From Candidatus Rokuibacteriota bacterium (GTDB taxonomy: Bacteria; JAUVQV01): a stretch of 6,004 nt of DNA. Below, in pieces: positions 1-5,872 of this stretch. The notes beneath the pieces were generated by a model, which saw only the letters and a program-made list of their open reading frames with translations, had not been told where the DNA came from and searched no databases. A program made the position numbers and the translations under genes. Where the stretch lies: assembly GCA_030609125.1 (NCBI GenBank), contig JAUWCW010000131.1:1-6004 (forward strand), given 5' to 3'. Numbering within the stretch: position 1 is the first letter of the stretch; each line of letters opens with the position of its first letter.

Positions 1-1
1 G

Positions 2-1825
2 GCCTTCGCCGCCGCCTTCAGGCTCGACGTCGCCGCGGCCGCTATCCTGCTTCTGCCCGTCGTTCTCTTCTCCACTCCGGCAATCCTCGGGGCCCGGTTA
101 TCCCCCCTGCGCAAGGCACCCGCCCTCGCGGGCGTCGCGGCCCTCACCTTCAGCTTCACGATCTGCGTCGTCAGCTTCCTCTTCTACGGAGAGCGCCGCA
201 AGCCGCTGGAGGAGGAGTTCTTCATGTACTGGAGTGCCGACATTATTCCGGGCGTGGCGGGAGCGTTCAAGGCCCATCCCCTGATCATTTCTCTCTCCCT
301 CGCGGCACTGGTCCTTCTGACGGCGGCCCTCGCGGCGGTCTCCAAGCGGATCCTCGCTTCCTCCGGCAAAGGTTTCTCCTCACGCCTGCTCGGCGCCGTC
401 TCGGTGGTGATCACCCTTCTCCTGCTTGCCGTCCTCATCCGGGGGATCCACTCCCGTCCGCTGCGCTCCGGCCAGGTCCTGAAGTCGAGGAACATCATGG
501 TGAACCACGTCGCCATCAACCCCGTCTACAATATTTTCGTCGACGGCCTGAAAAGCTTTCTCGACCAGGGAACCTACCTCTTCTACGATGCCGCCGAGGC
601 GGTGCGGACCACGCAGCACCTGCTGAGCACGCCGGGTGAGGAGTTCACCGATTCCGGCTACCCCGTCATGCGTACCATGGCCGGCGGCCGGGAGAAGAAC
701 AGGAAGAACATAGTCGTCATCCAGCTGGAGGGCTTCAGCAACGGCTTCATCAATTACCGCAGGGACGGCCGGCCCGTGACCCCGTTTCTGAACCGGCTGG
801 CGAAACGGCAGATCTATTTCCCCAACTTCATCCAGAGCGTCCGTTTCACCCACCGCGCCCTTTTCGTCATCAACAGCTCCTACCTGGACCGCGCCACGGG
901 CCGCTCCATCCTGAAGACCCCGGAGATCAGGCACAGTTTCTCCTCCCTCGGAAAGACCCTCCAGGACAACGGCTACTCCCTCCTCTACCTCGAGGGCGCC
1001 AACTCCGACTACGAGAACATGAGGGGCTTCCTGAAGATGCAGGGCTACACCATCTTCGACGGCCCCGTCATGGATGAAAGCGGCCGCTACGACGATGTGA
1101 AAGACAGCAAAGACTCTTTCGGCTACCACGACGATCTTGTCTTCGACGAGGCGGTCTACCGCTTCGAGCGGGCCGAGCAGCCCTTCCTGGGCTACATCAC
1201 CACCCACTCCACCCACTCCCCCTGGATGCCCCCGGAATACTTCGAGAGCGGTTTCGAGGTCCCCTACGGAGTCTTCGAGTACACCGACTGGTCGGTGCGC
1301 AAGTTCTTCCGGAAGATGAAGAAGAAGGGACTCCTGGACAACACCATCGTCGTCATCACCGCCGACCACACGAGCCTCCCTGTTCGTGACCTGAGTCACT
1401 TCGACCGCATGAACATTCCCCTTATAATCTTCCTCAAGGGCAAGACAGGGAAGGTGGTGCAGACTATCGGCAGCCAGGTAGACATTCTTCCAACCGTCCT
1501 CGGGCTCATCGGGCTCGACGTCCCCTATGCGTCCATGGGTCGGAATCTGCTGCGCGTTCCGGAGGATTCGGGATTCGCCGCCAGCGTCTACAACGGCCAC
1601 GCCTTCTGGCACGAGGGCGACGTAATCCTGCAGGACTGGCTGGGCGACGACGTTCAGCCCCGGCTCTTCGAGCGCCGGCCCCCGCCGGGTAAGCAGGACG
1701 ACCTGGCGGAGAGCCGCCCCTCGCTGGTGCAGGATCTTCAGTACCGCCTGAGATGTTACTATCAGACAGCGAGGACACTGAGCCTGGAAGACAGGATCTA
1801 CCCCCAGAGGAGGGATTTTCAATGA
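2..1825 (+). CDS. LTA synthase / OpgB-like sulfatase-fold phosphotransferase, 5' end outside the window
   Basis: Membrane-anchored enzyme of the alkaline-phosphatase superfamily, closest in pattern to lipoteichoic-acid synthase and to OpgB, which move phosphoglycerol (or a similar group) from a phospholipid to an envelope polymer on the periplasmic side. The frame is open from base 2, so the ATG at 224 is internal; 607 residues are visible. Four hydrophobic segments lie near visible residues 13-31, 41-61, 94-113 and 124-145; LtaS-type proteins usually have five, so roughly one helix is missing on the left. The catalytic domain starts near 236. Likely metal and catalytic residues are E243 (QLEGF), T283 (RFTHRALF, nucleophile), H405 (THSPW) and D455-H456 (TADHTS). 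An NMRGF motif (near 339-343) and SQVDILPT (near 491-498) are also typical. A further ~100 residues follow the domain. It probably forms an operon with the Tat lipoprotein downstream. The family is well supported; the donor, acceptor and transferred group cannot be read from the sequence. Confidence 0.88.
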   Translation, partial: AFAAAFRLDVAAAAILLLPVVLFSTPAILGARLSPLRKAPALAGVAALTFSFTICVVSFLFYGERRKPLEEEFFMYWSADIIPGVAGAFKAHPLIISLSLAALVLLTAALAAVSKRILASSGKGFSSRLLGAVSVVITLLLLAVLIRGIHSRPLRSGQVLKSRNIMVNHVAINPVYNIFVDGLKSFLDQGTYLFYDAAEAVRTTQHLLSTPGEEFTDSGYPVMRTMAGGREKNRKNIVVIQLEGFSNGFINYRRDGRPVTPFLNRLAKRQIYFPNFIQSVRFTHRALFVINSSYLDRATGRSILKTPEIRHSFSSLGKTLQDNGYSLLYLEGANSDYENMRGFLKMQGYTIFDGPVMDESGRYDDVKDSKDSFGYHDDLVFDEAVYRFERAEQPFLGYITTHSTHSPWMPPEYFESGFEVPYGVFEYTDWSVRKFFRKMKKKGLLDNTIVVITADHTSLPVRDLSHFDRMNIPLIIFLKGKTGKVVQTIGSQVDILPTVLGLIGLDVPYASMGRNLLRVPEDSGFAASVYNGHAFWHEGDVILQDWLGDDVQPRLFERRPPPGKQDDLAESRPSLVQDLQYRLRCYYQTARTLSLEDRIYPQRRDFQ

Positions 1826-1851
1826 ACGAAGCAAAGGGCGCACGCGAGTGA
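1806..1851 (+). other. Strong Shine-Dalgarno and 9-codon mini-ORF ahead of the lipoprotein gene
   Basis: A nearly ideal ribosome binding site, AGAGGAGGG (1806-1814), lies inside the last codons of the transferase gene. The ATG at the right distance (1822) overlaps the transferase stop codon as ATGA. That ATG opens only a nine-residue frame, MNEAKGARE, ending at TGA 1849-1851. The next gene starts 10 bases later at 1862, in another frame and with only weak ribosome-binding sequence of its own. The simplest reading is translational coupling: ribosomes end the mini-ORF and restart on the lipoprotein. The bases are certain; the role is inferred. Confidence 0.5.
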
Positions 1852-1861
1852 GCGCTAAGAG

Positions 1862-2707
1862 ATGAAGCGACGGGACTTTCTCAAGCTGGCCGCCGCCGGC
1901 GCGCTGGGCGCCGCCCTGCCGGGCTGCGACAACAAGTGGCTCAATCTCGTCGGAGACGGGGAAGAGAAGTTCTGGGGGCTCAATGTTCACCCCTACGGCG
2001 GGAGCCTCGACGAGCTTCAGCTGAGGGCGCTGCGGGAGCTCGGGATCGGCAGGATCAGGATCACCCTCGGCCTCGGCAGGGACCTGGCGGGGATCTATCT
2101 GCGCTCCTACCCGGCGGAGTACCTGGGCCTGATCAGCGACTTCAACCTCGGTAGGCCCAGCGCCGCCGCCTGGCCGTCGCAGGTCCGCGAGGCGGTGGGC
2201 CGCAGCGGCGGCGTCTCCTACCTGCAGGTGCTCAACGAGCCCGACGTCTTTCACGGCATCGGGCCCGAGGTCTACGTCAACGACTTTCTCCGGCCCGCCT
2301 ACGAGATCATCAGGGAGATGCGCCCCGACGTCCCCATCGTCTCCGCGGCGCCGGCGAACACCAGCGGCGGCCGGATCTACTTTTTCCAGATGACCGAGGC
2401 CGGGGCCGACAGATACTGCGACTTCCGGGCGGTGCACATGTACAGCAGCAACCCGGAAATCTTTCTCGCCGGGACCGAACGCCCCTTCATCGTCACCGAG
2501 ACGGGCACCCGCAACCGGGCCAACCACGTTTCGTGGTGGAAGGACAACATGCCGAACATCAGCAAGACCCTGGACACGGACAAGCTCTACTTCTATGTCC
2601 TTCTCGACCGCCCCGACGACGGCCTGAGCCTCATCGCCGGAACACCCGACGGCAGCGGAAACCCCCGCCCCATCAGCCCCCTCTACGACTACATCCGGAA
2701 CCTCTAG
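1862..2707 (+). CDS. Tat-exported lipoprotein, glycoside hydrolase clan A (GH39/GH5-like) barrel
   Basis: A 281-residue exported protein, probably a β-glycosidase acting on a periplasmic or surface glycan. The N-terminus MKRRDFLKLAAAG has the Tat twin-arginine motif and runs into a lipobox, ALPGC, giving a lipidated Cys22. Residues after it are Asp23-Asn24, a strong inner-membrane retention signal in E. coli. A (β/α)8 barrel can be followed: GLNVH (39-43), RIRITLG (64-70), LGLISDFN (88-95), YLQVLNEPD (120-128), PIVSAAP (158-164), FRAVHMY (188-194), PFIVTETG (208-215), LYFYVLL (242-248). Glu126 (acid/base, NEP on strand 4) and Glu213 (nucleophile, TETG on strand 7) match the clan-A retaining pair. 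The barrel is compact, with no extra binding module. PslG-type hydrolases of exopolysaccharide clusters are a reasonable comparison. The start is fixed by an in-frame TAA just upstream (1856-1858) and by the Tat motif. It is probably cotranscribed with the preceding transferase. The substrate is unknown. Confidence 0.8.
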   Translation: MKRRDFLKLAAAGALGAALPGCDNKWLNLVGDGEEKFWGLNVHPYGGSLDELQLRALRELGIGRIRITLGLGRDLAGIYLRSYPAEYLGLISDFNLGRPSAAAWPSQVREAVGRSGGVSYLQVLNEPDVFHGIGPEVYVNDFLRPAYEIIREMRPDVPIVSAAPANTSGGRIYFFQMTEAGADRYCDFRAVHMYSSNPEIFLAGTERPFIVTETGTRNRANHVSWWKDNMPNISKTLDTDKLYFYVLLDRPDDGLSLIAGTPDGSGNPRPISPLYDYIRNL

Positions 2708-4029
2708 AAGCTCATCTGGATGCGGGCGGCGATGATGTCGGCCCGGGCGTCATCGATACGGGGATCGGCACGGTCCTTCACCCTGGCCCTGATATAGTTG
2801 ACCATGAAGCGGTTTTTGTGTGTCAGATACCAGTTCACGCCGGCGGTGACGTTCTGCTCCTCGCCACCCCTGACGCCCCTGTCATTGAGATCCACCCGGG
2901 AGAAGCGCAGCGCCAGTTCCAGCGCTCCCCAGTTCCTCTTCCTGAAACTGAATTCCCTCTCCGGCCGGACCCCCCTGAACACCCCTCCGGAAGGGCTGTA
3001 GCGACGGTTCTCGCCGGTGACGATCCAGCTTCCGAAGACGTACCAGCCGTTGAAGTCAACGCTCTTGACCGCGTCGACGAAGGTGTGAAAGTACTCCGCC
3101 TGAAGCGAGAAGGGTCCGCTCATCCAGGCCGCCTCGAGGACGATCAGATCCCTGCCGCTGTTGAAAAGGGCCCTCGTTTCGACCAGCCGGTCGTCGGTCA
3201 GGCGCGACTCCGGCCGTGTCCTGAAATTCGCCGACGGGTCGTCTTCGTCCTCGCTGCGGAACCCGCGACTGTAGGAAAACCCGAGGTGTGTCAGCCGTCG
3301 ACCGTCATCTTCGTAATGCGGAAGCCCCGTGACGCGCCCCGTGAGGTTGAAGCCGTTGGACTCGGAAATTCTGTCCGTCGCCTCTCCCACGTCGCTGAAA
3401 GAGCCGGTGTTGAAGAAGAAGCCCGCCGCCCAGGTCATCCTCCTTTCCCGCATCGTCCCGGAGGCGGCGGCGCCGATGTTCCTGAACGGCGCGAAGGCCC
3501 TCGTCGGCAGGGACCACTCCATGAAGGTGGTGTAGTCGCTGCTCGTCAGGGCGCCGAGGGAGAAGGGCTCCTTTAAATGGCCGAACATGAAATGGGGAAG
3601 GATGGGTCCTTTCAGAAAACGGACCCAGTTGTCCTTGATGTCGCCCACGTCGGCGACGTCGATCTCGATCCTGAACTCGAGAATGTCCTGCCAGTCACCG
3701 AAAAGGGAGACTCTCAGCCGGCGGAAGCCGCTGTGAAAGCCGTCGAGGTCCGGGAAGGCCGCCTGGAGCTCATCGTCGGCGTCGATGGTTCCCAGGTCGT
3801 AGTGGATCTTCCCGCCGATGGTGAGGTGAACCCTGTCGTGGGGGCTTGTCAGATTGATTCCCCTGTCCCAGTAGATATACCTGCCGACGGCGTCCTCCGC
3901 TTCGGGCTCCTCCACTTTCTCGGCCTGTTCGGACGGCGGCGCCGCGCCTTCCGCGGCGCCTACCGGTGGAGCCGGAAGGAGCAAGGCCATGAGGGCGGGG
4001 AGGACGAGGGAAGCAGGAAGGAATCTCAT
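2704..4029 (-). CDS. Phosphate-selective porin O/P-like outer-membrane porin
   Basis: A 441-residue outer-membrane β-barrel resembling the OprO/OprP porin family, whose members form trimeric anion channels. A Sec signal peptide covers about residues 1-25 (cleavage near VGA/AE), followed by an acidic, proline-containing linker (about 27-47) that may sit in the periplasm. Family-typical stretches are FRRLRVSLFGDW with FRIEID (102-124), GHLKEPFSLGALTSSDYTTFME (150-171), NIGAAASG (184-191) and the near-terminal GVNWYLTHKNRFMVNYIRA (397-415). The protein ends in Phe, as required for barrel assembly. The name reflects family; phosphate selectivity cannot be deduced, and many such porins are general anion or unknown-substrate channels. 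The ATG at 4029 is preferred because it gives a clean signal peptide, although no good Shine-Dalgarno lies in front of it. It is convergent with the hydrolase gene, overlapping it by 4 bp, and divergent from the small barrel gene at 4209. Confidence 0.88.
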   Translation of the reverse strand: MRFLPASLVLPALMALLLPAPPVGAAEGAAPPSEQAEKVEEPEAEDAVGRYIYWDRGINLTSPHDRVHLTIGGKIHYDLGTIDADDELQAAFPDLDGFHSGFRRLRVSLFGDWQDILEFRIEIDVADVGDIKDNWVRFLKGPILPHFMFGHLKEPFSLGALTSSDYTTFMEWSLPTRAFAPFRNIGAAASGTMRERRMTWAAGFFFNTGSFSDVGEATDRISESNGFNLTGRVTGLPHYEDDGRRLTHLGFSYSRGFRSEDEDDPSANFRTRPESRLTDDRLVETRALFNSGRDLIVLEAAWMSGPFSLQAEYFHTFVDAVKSVDFNGWYVFGSWIVTGENRRYSPSGGVFRGVRPEREFSFRKRNWGALELALRFSRVDLNDRGVRGGEEQNVTAGVNWYLTHKNRFMVNYIRARVKDRADPRIDDARADIIAARIQMSF

Positions 4030-4070
4030 GAAAAGTATTGTAGAAAAATCGAGGCCCTTTCCGCAATCAT
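4026..4070 (-). other. Possible 14-codon leader ORF overlapping the porin start
   Basis: The only good Shine-Dalgarno upstream of the porin is AGGGAGGA (minus strand, about 4079-4072), some 40 bases from the porin ATG. Right after it an ATG at 4070 opens a 14-residue frame, MIAERASIFLQYFS, whose TGA overlaps the porin ATG as ATGA, a classic coupling junction. A weakness is that GGAGG sits only two bases from this ATG. A TTG at 4066 is better spaced, but its frame runs into the porin gene out of register. A real coupling peptide is possible; coincidence is not excluded. Confidence 0.3.
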
Positions 4071-4128
4071 TTCCTCCCTGCTCCGGCTTGAATTATCTCT
4101 ATTTCAGTCAGGATAGCATTCGATTTTT
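4044..4128. repeat. 9-bp inverted repeat in the divergent intergenic region
   Basis: AAAAATCGA at 4044-4052 is repeated in inverted orientation as TCGATTTTT at 4120-4128, with 67 bases between. The right arm ends one base before the -35 element of the plus-strand promoter, and the left arm lies in the leader of the minus-strand porin gene. This placement would suit an operator pair serving both divergent genes. The arms are AT-rich, so chance is a real alternative. Confidence 0.25.
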
Positions 4129-4129
4129 G

Positions 4130-4157
4130 TTGACATCCACGGCGGGATGGCCAGAAT
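4130..4157 (+). promoter_or_regulatory. Sigma-70-like promoter for the small outer-membrane barrel gene
   Basis: A perfect -35 hexamer, TTGACA (4130-4135), is followed after 16 bases by CAGAAT (4152-4157), which matches four of six positions of TATAAT. Transcription would start near 4164-4166, leaving a leader of about 45 bases before the ATG at 4209. It lies in the only AT-rich stretch of the region and faces the right gene. Confidence 0.55.
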
Positions 4158-4196
4158 GTGACGGGAGCAAAATTAAACCGCACTCAACCACAAGAA

Positions 4197-4204
4197 AAGG
4201 AGGG
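4197..4204 (+). promoter_or_regulatory. Ribosome binding site that fixes the barrel gene start
   Basis: AAGGAGGG sits five bases (from GGAGG) ahead of the ATG at 4209. It decides against the in-frame GTG at 4158, which lies within the probable promoter and would add 17 non-signal residues before the lysine-rich signal peptide. Confidence 0.85.
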
Positions 4205-4208
4205 AACC

Positions 4209-4829
4209 ATGAAAAAATTTCTCGCTGTTGCTCTGACCGGCGCCATGCTCTTCGGATTCTCCACCGCTGTCTCGGCCCAGGGCATCGACGTCGGCGCCAA
4301 GGTCGGCTACCAGACCCTGACCGGCGACTGGGGCGACGCCTTCGACGGCGACGTCGCCTGGGGCGTGTACGGCGCGTACAGCATCAACCCCAACGTCTCC
4401 CTCGTGGGGTCATGGACCTACAGCAAGCACAAGACCGGAGACGATGCGGATGCCCTCACGAATATCTTCTCCACCCTTGCCCTCGGCACGCCGACCCTTT
4501 CCGATGTCCGGTTGAAGATGAACCAGTTCGACATCAATGCCCAGTACCGCTTCCCCCTGGAGAAGGCAACGCCGTACCTTCTCGCCGGCGTGGGATTTGA
4601 CTACTGGAAGATTGACTGGAAGGCCATTCAGGGCGCCTTCTCTGCCAATACCGATGAGTCCTTCTGGGACTTCGGCGTCAACGTCGGCGGCGGCCTCGAC
4701 TTTGCCGTTGCGGAGAACGTCAAGATCGGCGGCGAGATCACCTATTCGTATATCTTCGACGAGTTCGACAGCGGCCTTTTCAACTTCGTCGGCACCATCT
4801 CCTACGGCTTCAACACAAGCGGCTACTAG
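4209..4829 (+). CDS. Small 8-stranded outer-membrane β-barrel protein
   Basis: A 206-residue protein with a typical Sec signal peptide (MKKFLAVALTGAMLFGFSTAVSA, cleavage after Ala23) and a mature part built of alternating, aromatic- and glycine-rich strands. Eight strands can be suggested near residues 25-34, 48-58, 62-72, 103-115, 121-131, 151-166, 170-181 and 189-201. This is the size and pattern of the OmpA/OmpX-like barrel group (OMP_b-brl type). The longest loop (about 74-100) lies between strands 3 and 4. The end, ISYGFNTSGY, has an aromatic last residue but a few extra polar residues after the last strand. There is no peptidoglycan-binding domain. Such barrels act in envelope stability, adhesion or small-molecule passage; no specific function can be assigned. 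The gene is monocistronic, with its own promoter, a strong ribosome binding site and a terminator, which suggests high expression. Confidence 0.85.
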   Translation: MKKFLAVALTGAMLFGFSTAVSAQGIDVGAKVGYQTLTGDWGDAFDGDVAWGVYGAYSINPNVSLVGSWTYSKHKTGDDADALTNIFSTLALGTPTLSDVRLKMNQFDINAQYRFPLEKATPYLLAGVGFDYWKIDWKAIQGAFSANTDESFWDFGVNVGGGLDFAVAENVKIGGEITYSYIFDEFDSGLFNFVGTISYGFNTSGY

Positions 4830-4855
4830 AAGACGGAATCCTGCGGCATTCAGGG

Positions 4856-4885
4856 GCGGGCGGTCTCCGGACCGCCCGCTTTTTC
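4856..4885 (+). terminator. Intrinsic terminator of the small barrel gene
   Basis: A perfect 10-bp GC-rich stem (4856-4865 with 4870-4879) closes a TCCG loop and is followed by five T residues (4880-4884). It starts 26 bases after the stop codon at 4829. On the minus strand the stem is not followed by a T run, so it is probably not an efficient terminator for the converging gene. The rest of the 4830-4926 gap holds a weaker GC-rich hairpin (4896-4900 with 4908-4912) without a T tract. Confidence 0.93.
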
Positions 4886-4926
4886 TGTTCACTCCGGCGG
4901 ACGGGGACCGCCTCCAGGCGCCGTGG

Positions 4927-5835
4927 CTATCGGAAAGCCTGCTCCAGGTTGGCGATGTTCCGCTCCATGACAGAGAGGAAGTCGCCGCTCGACGGGGTGC
5001 TGCCGGCGGGATCGAAGACAAGGCTCTTCATTCCCATCCTTTCCAGGTCAGCCGCCACCGCCGGCATCGGCTCGCCCTCCCAGATCATCCACTTCGCCGG
5101 ATGGTCCTTCCGCAGGGCCCGCAGTTCCGACCACTGCTCCAGGGTCGGGGCCTCGTCGGGTTCCCAGTGGACGCTCCTGACGTTCAGCCCGTAGCGCCGG
5201 GCGAGGTACTGGTAGACGGGGTGGGAGGCCACCAGCGGGCGTGAATGGTCCGCCGCCACCACCTCCCTGACCCGCCGGTCCAGCCCGGCCAGGTCCTTCT
5301 CCAGGGAGGCGTAGTTTTTTTCGAAAGCCTCCCGGCCCTTCGGCGCTTTCCGGCCCATGGCGTCCGCGATCGCCCGCGCCTGCAACGCCGCCAGCTCGAA
5401 ATCGAGCCAGGTGGTGAAGGCGAGGCTCTCGTGGGCGTGCTTGCCCTCGGGACCGTGGGTGTGGGTGGCGATCTCCCCGGAAGTGATGAAGCGGTCCGCG
5501 AAGCCCTTCGAAGTGTCAACCATCTTCGCCCTCGGCAGGGAGACCTTCTTCACCCATTTCGCATAGCCGGCGCCGTTGAGAACGATCAGGTCCGCCCGCT
5601 GGTACGCGGTGACGGTGTCGGCGTCCGGGTTCCAGTAGGCCGGGTCCCCATCGGCGGGGGCGGGAAAAACGATCCCGGCCTGTCCGCCCGCGACGCGCTC
5701 GGCAAAGTACTGCAGGGGGTAGTTGACGACGTACACCGTCAGCTGCCTCTCCGCCGCGGCGGCCGCGGAGGAAAAATCCGCACCGGCCAGTGAAAGGGTG
5801 ACCGCCAGAGCCGTGAGCATCCGAAGAGCTTTCAC
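4927..5835 (-). CDS. ZnuA/TroA-type metal ABC transporter substrate-binding protein, atypical ligand set
   Basis: A 302-residue periplasmic binding protein of the cluster A-I (ZnuA, TroA) family, which delivers Zn, Mn or similar ions to an ABC importer. The GTG at 5835 is chosen because AGGGAGGA precedes it by six bases and it gives a signal peptide (about 1-28); a longer frame reaching to 5889 overlaps the upstream gene. Family features are VVNYPLQYFAERVAGG (36-51), ADLIVLNGAGYAKW (81-94), a His-rich loop HTHGPEGKHAH (125-135), SHPVYQYLARRYGL (204-217), the IWEGEP segment (251-256) and DPAGS (275-279). Two usual ligand positions look changed: DPH is DPA (Ala66), and DPHxWLD is FTTWLD (Thr141). 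His205 and the Glu253/Asp275 region remain. It follows another minus-strand gene by 37 bases, probably as one operon. No permease or ATPase gene is in the window. The family is secure; the metal is not. Confidence 0.87.
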   Translation of the reverse strand: MKALRMLTALAVTLSLAGADFSSAAAAAERQLTVYVVNYPLQYFAERVAGGQAGIVFPAPADGDPAYWNPDADTVTAYQRADLIVLNGAGYAKWVKKVSLPRAKMVDTSKGFADRFITSGEIATHTHGPEGKHAHESLAFTTWLDFELAALQARAIADAMGRKAPKGREAFEKNYASLEKDLAGLDRRVREVVAADHSRPLVASHPVYQYLARRYGLNVRSVHWEPDEAPTLEQWSELRALRKDHPAKWMIWEGEPMPAVAADLERMGMKSLVFDPAGSTPSSGDFLSVMERNIANLEQAFR

Positions 5836-5841
5836 CGTTTG

Positions 5842-5849
5842 TCCTCCCT
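5842..5849 (-). promoter_or_regulatory. Ribosome binding site that fixes the GTG start of the metal-binding protein
   Basis: On the minus strand AGGGAGGA ends six bases before the GTG at 5835-5833. It selects this non-ATG start over the in-frame TTG at 5889, which would put an arginine-rich, non-signal stretch in front of the signal peptide, and over the internal ATG five codons later. Confidence 0.8.
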
Positions 5850-5872
5850 GCCTTCTGAGCCGCAGCGGCGCC

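Noticed and set aside
224-226. ATG at 224 as the start of the transferase
   Set aside because: The frame continues upstream without a stop to base 2 and encodes two further membrane segments. No ribosome binding site suits this ATG beyond the coincidental GGAGGAG coding for glutamates (PLEEEFF).
1202-1219. Perfect 9-bp tandem repeat encoding Thr-His-Ser twice at the active-site histidine
   Set aside because: The segment TTHSTHSPW has the same length as the usual TTLSNHSPW-type motif of the family, so it is substitution giving a repeat by chance, not an insertion.
380-2527. 715-codon open frame on the minus strand, antisense to the transferase and hydrolase genes
   Set aside because: It is the complement of two well-supported genes and spans their junction. 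Its product is a low-complexity mix of Val, Asp, Gly, Ala and Arg with no domain pattern, and no ribosome binding site precedes it. GC-rich third positions suppress stops in this antisense frame.
4092-4097. Possible minus-strand -10 box GATAAT for the porin gene
   Set aside because: The hexamer is a good match, but no acceptable -35 lies 16-18 bases upstream, so it is not annotated as a promoter.
2533-4116. Two long plus-strand frames (2533-3576 and 3577-4116) opposite the porin gene
   Set aside because: The porin frame has a signal peptide, family motifs and a terminal Phe. The opposite frames show only proline- and arginine-rich or Val/Asp-rich shadow sequence.
4085-4140. Pho box suggested by the phosphate-porin-like gene
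   Set aside because: Only single GTCA-like words are present; the required pair of direct repeats at 11-base spacing is not seen.
4158-4208. GTG at 4158 as the start of the small barrel protein
   Set aside because: It overlaps the likely promoter and adds a polar extension before an intact signal peptide; AAGGAGGG clearly serves the ATG at 4209.
4896-4912. Hairpin (GGCGG with CCGCC) as the terminator of the minus-strand metal-binding-protein operon
   Set aside because: The stem is only five base pairs and no T tract follows on the minus strand.
5314-5320. Slippery heptamer A-AAA-AAC in frame inside the metal-binding-protein gene (minus strand), suggesting programmed frameshifting
   Set aside because: It simply encodes Glu-Lys-Asn. 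No upstream Shine-Dalgarno stimulator or downstream hairpin stands out, and the zero frame continues with normal family motifs.
5245-5793. 182-codon plus-strand frame opposite the metal-binding protein
   Set aside because: Antisense shadow of a clear ZnuA-family gene, with no start signal or recognisable domain.
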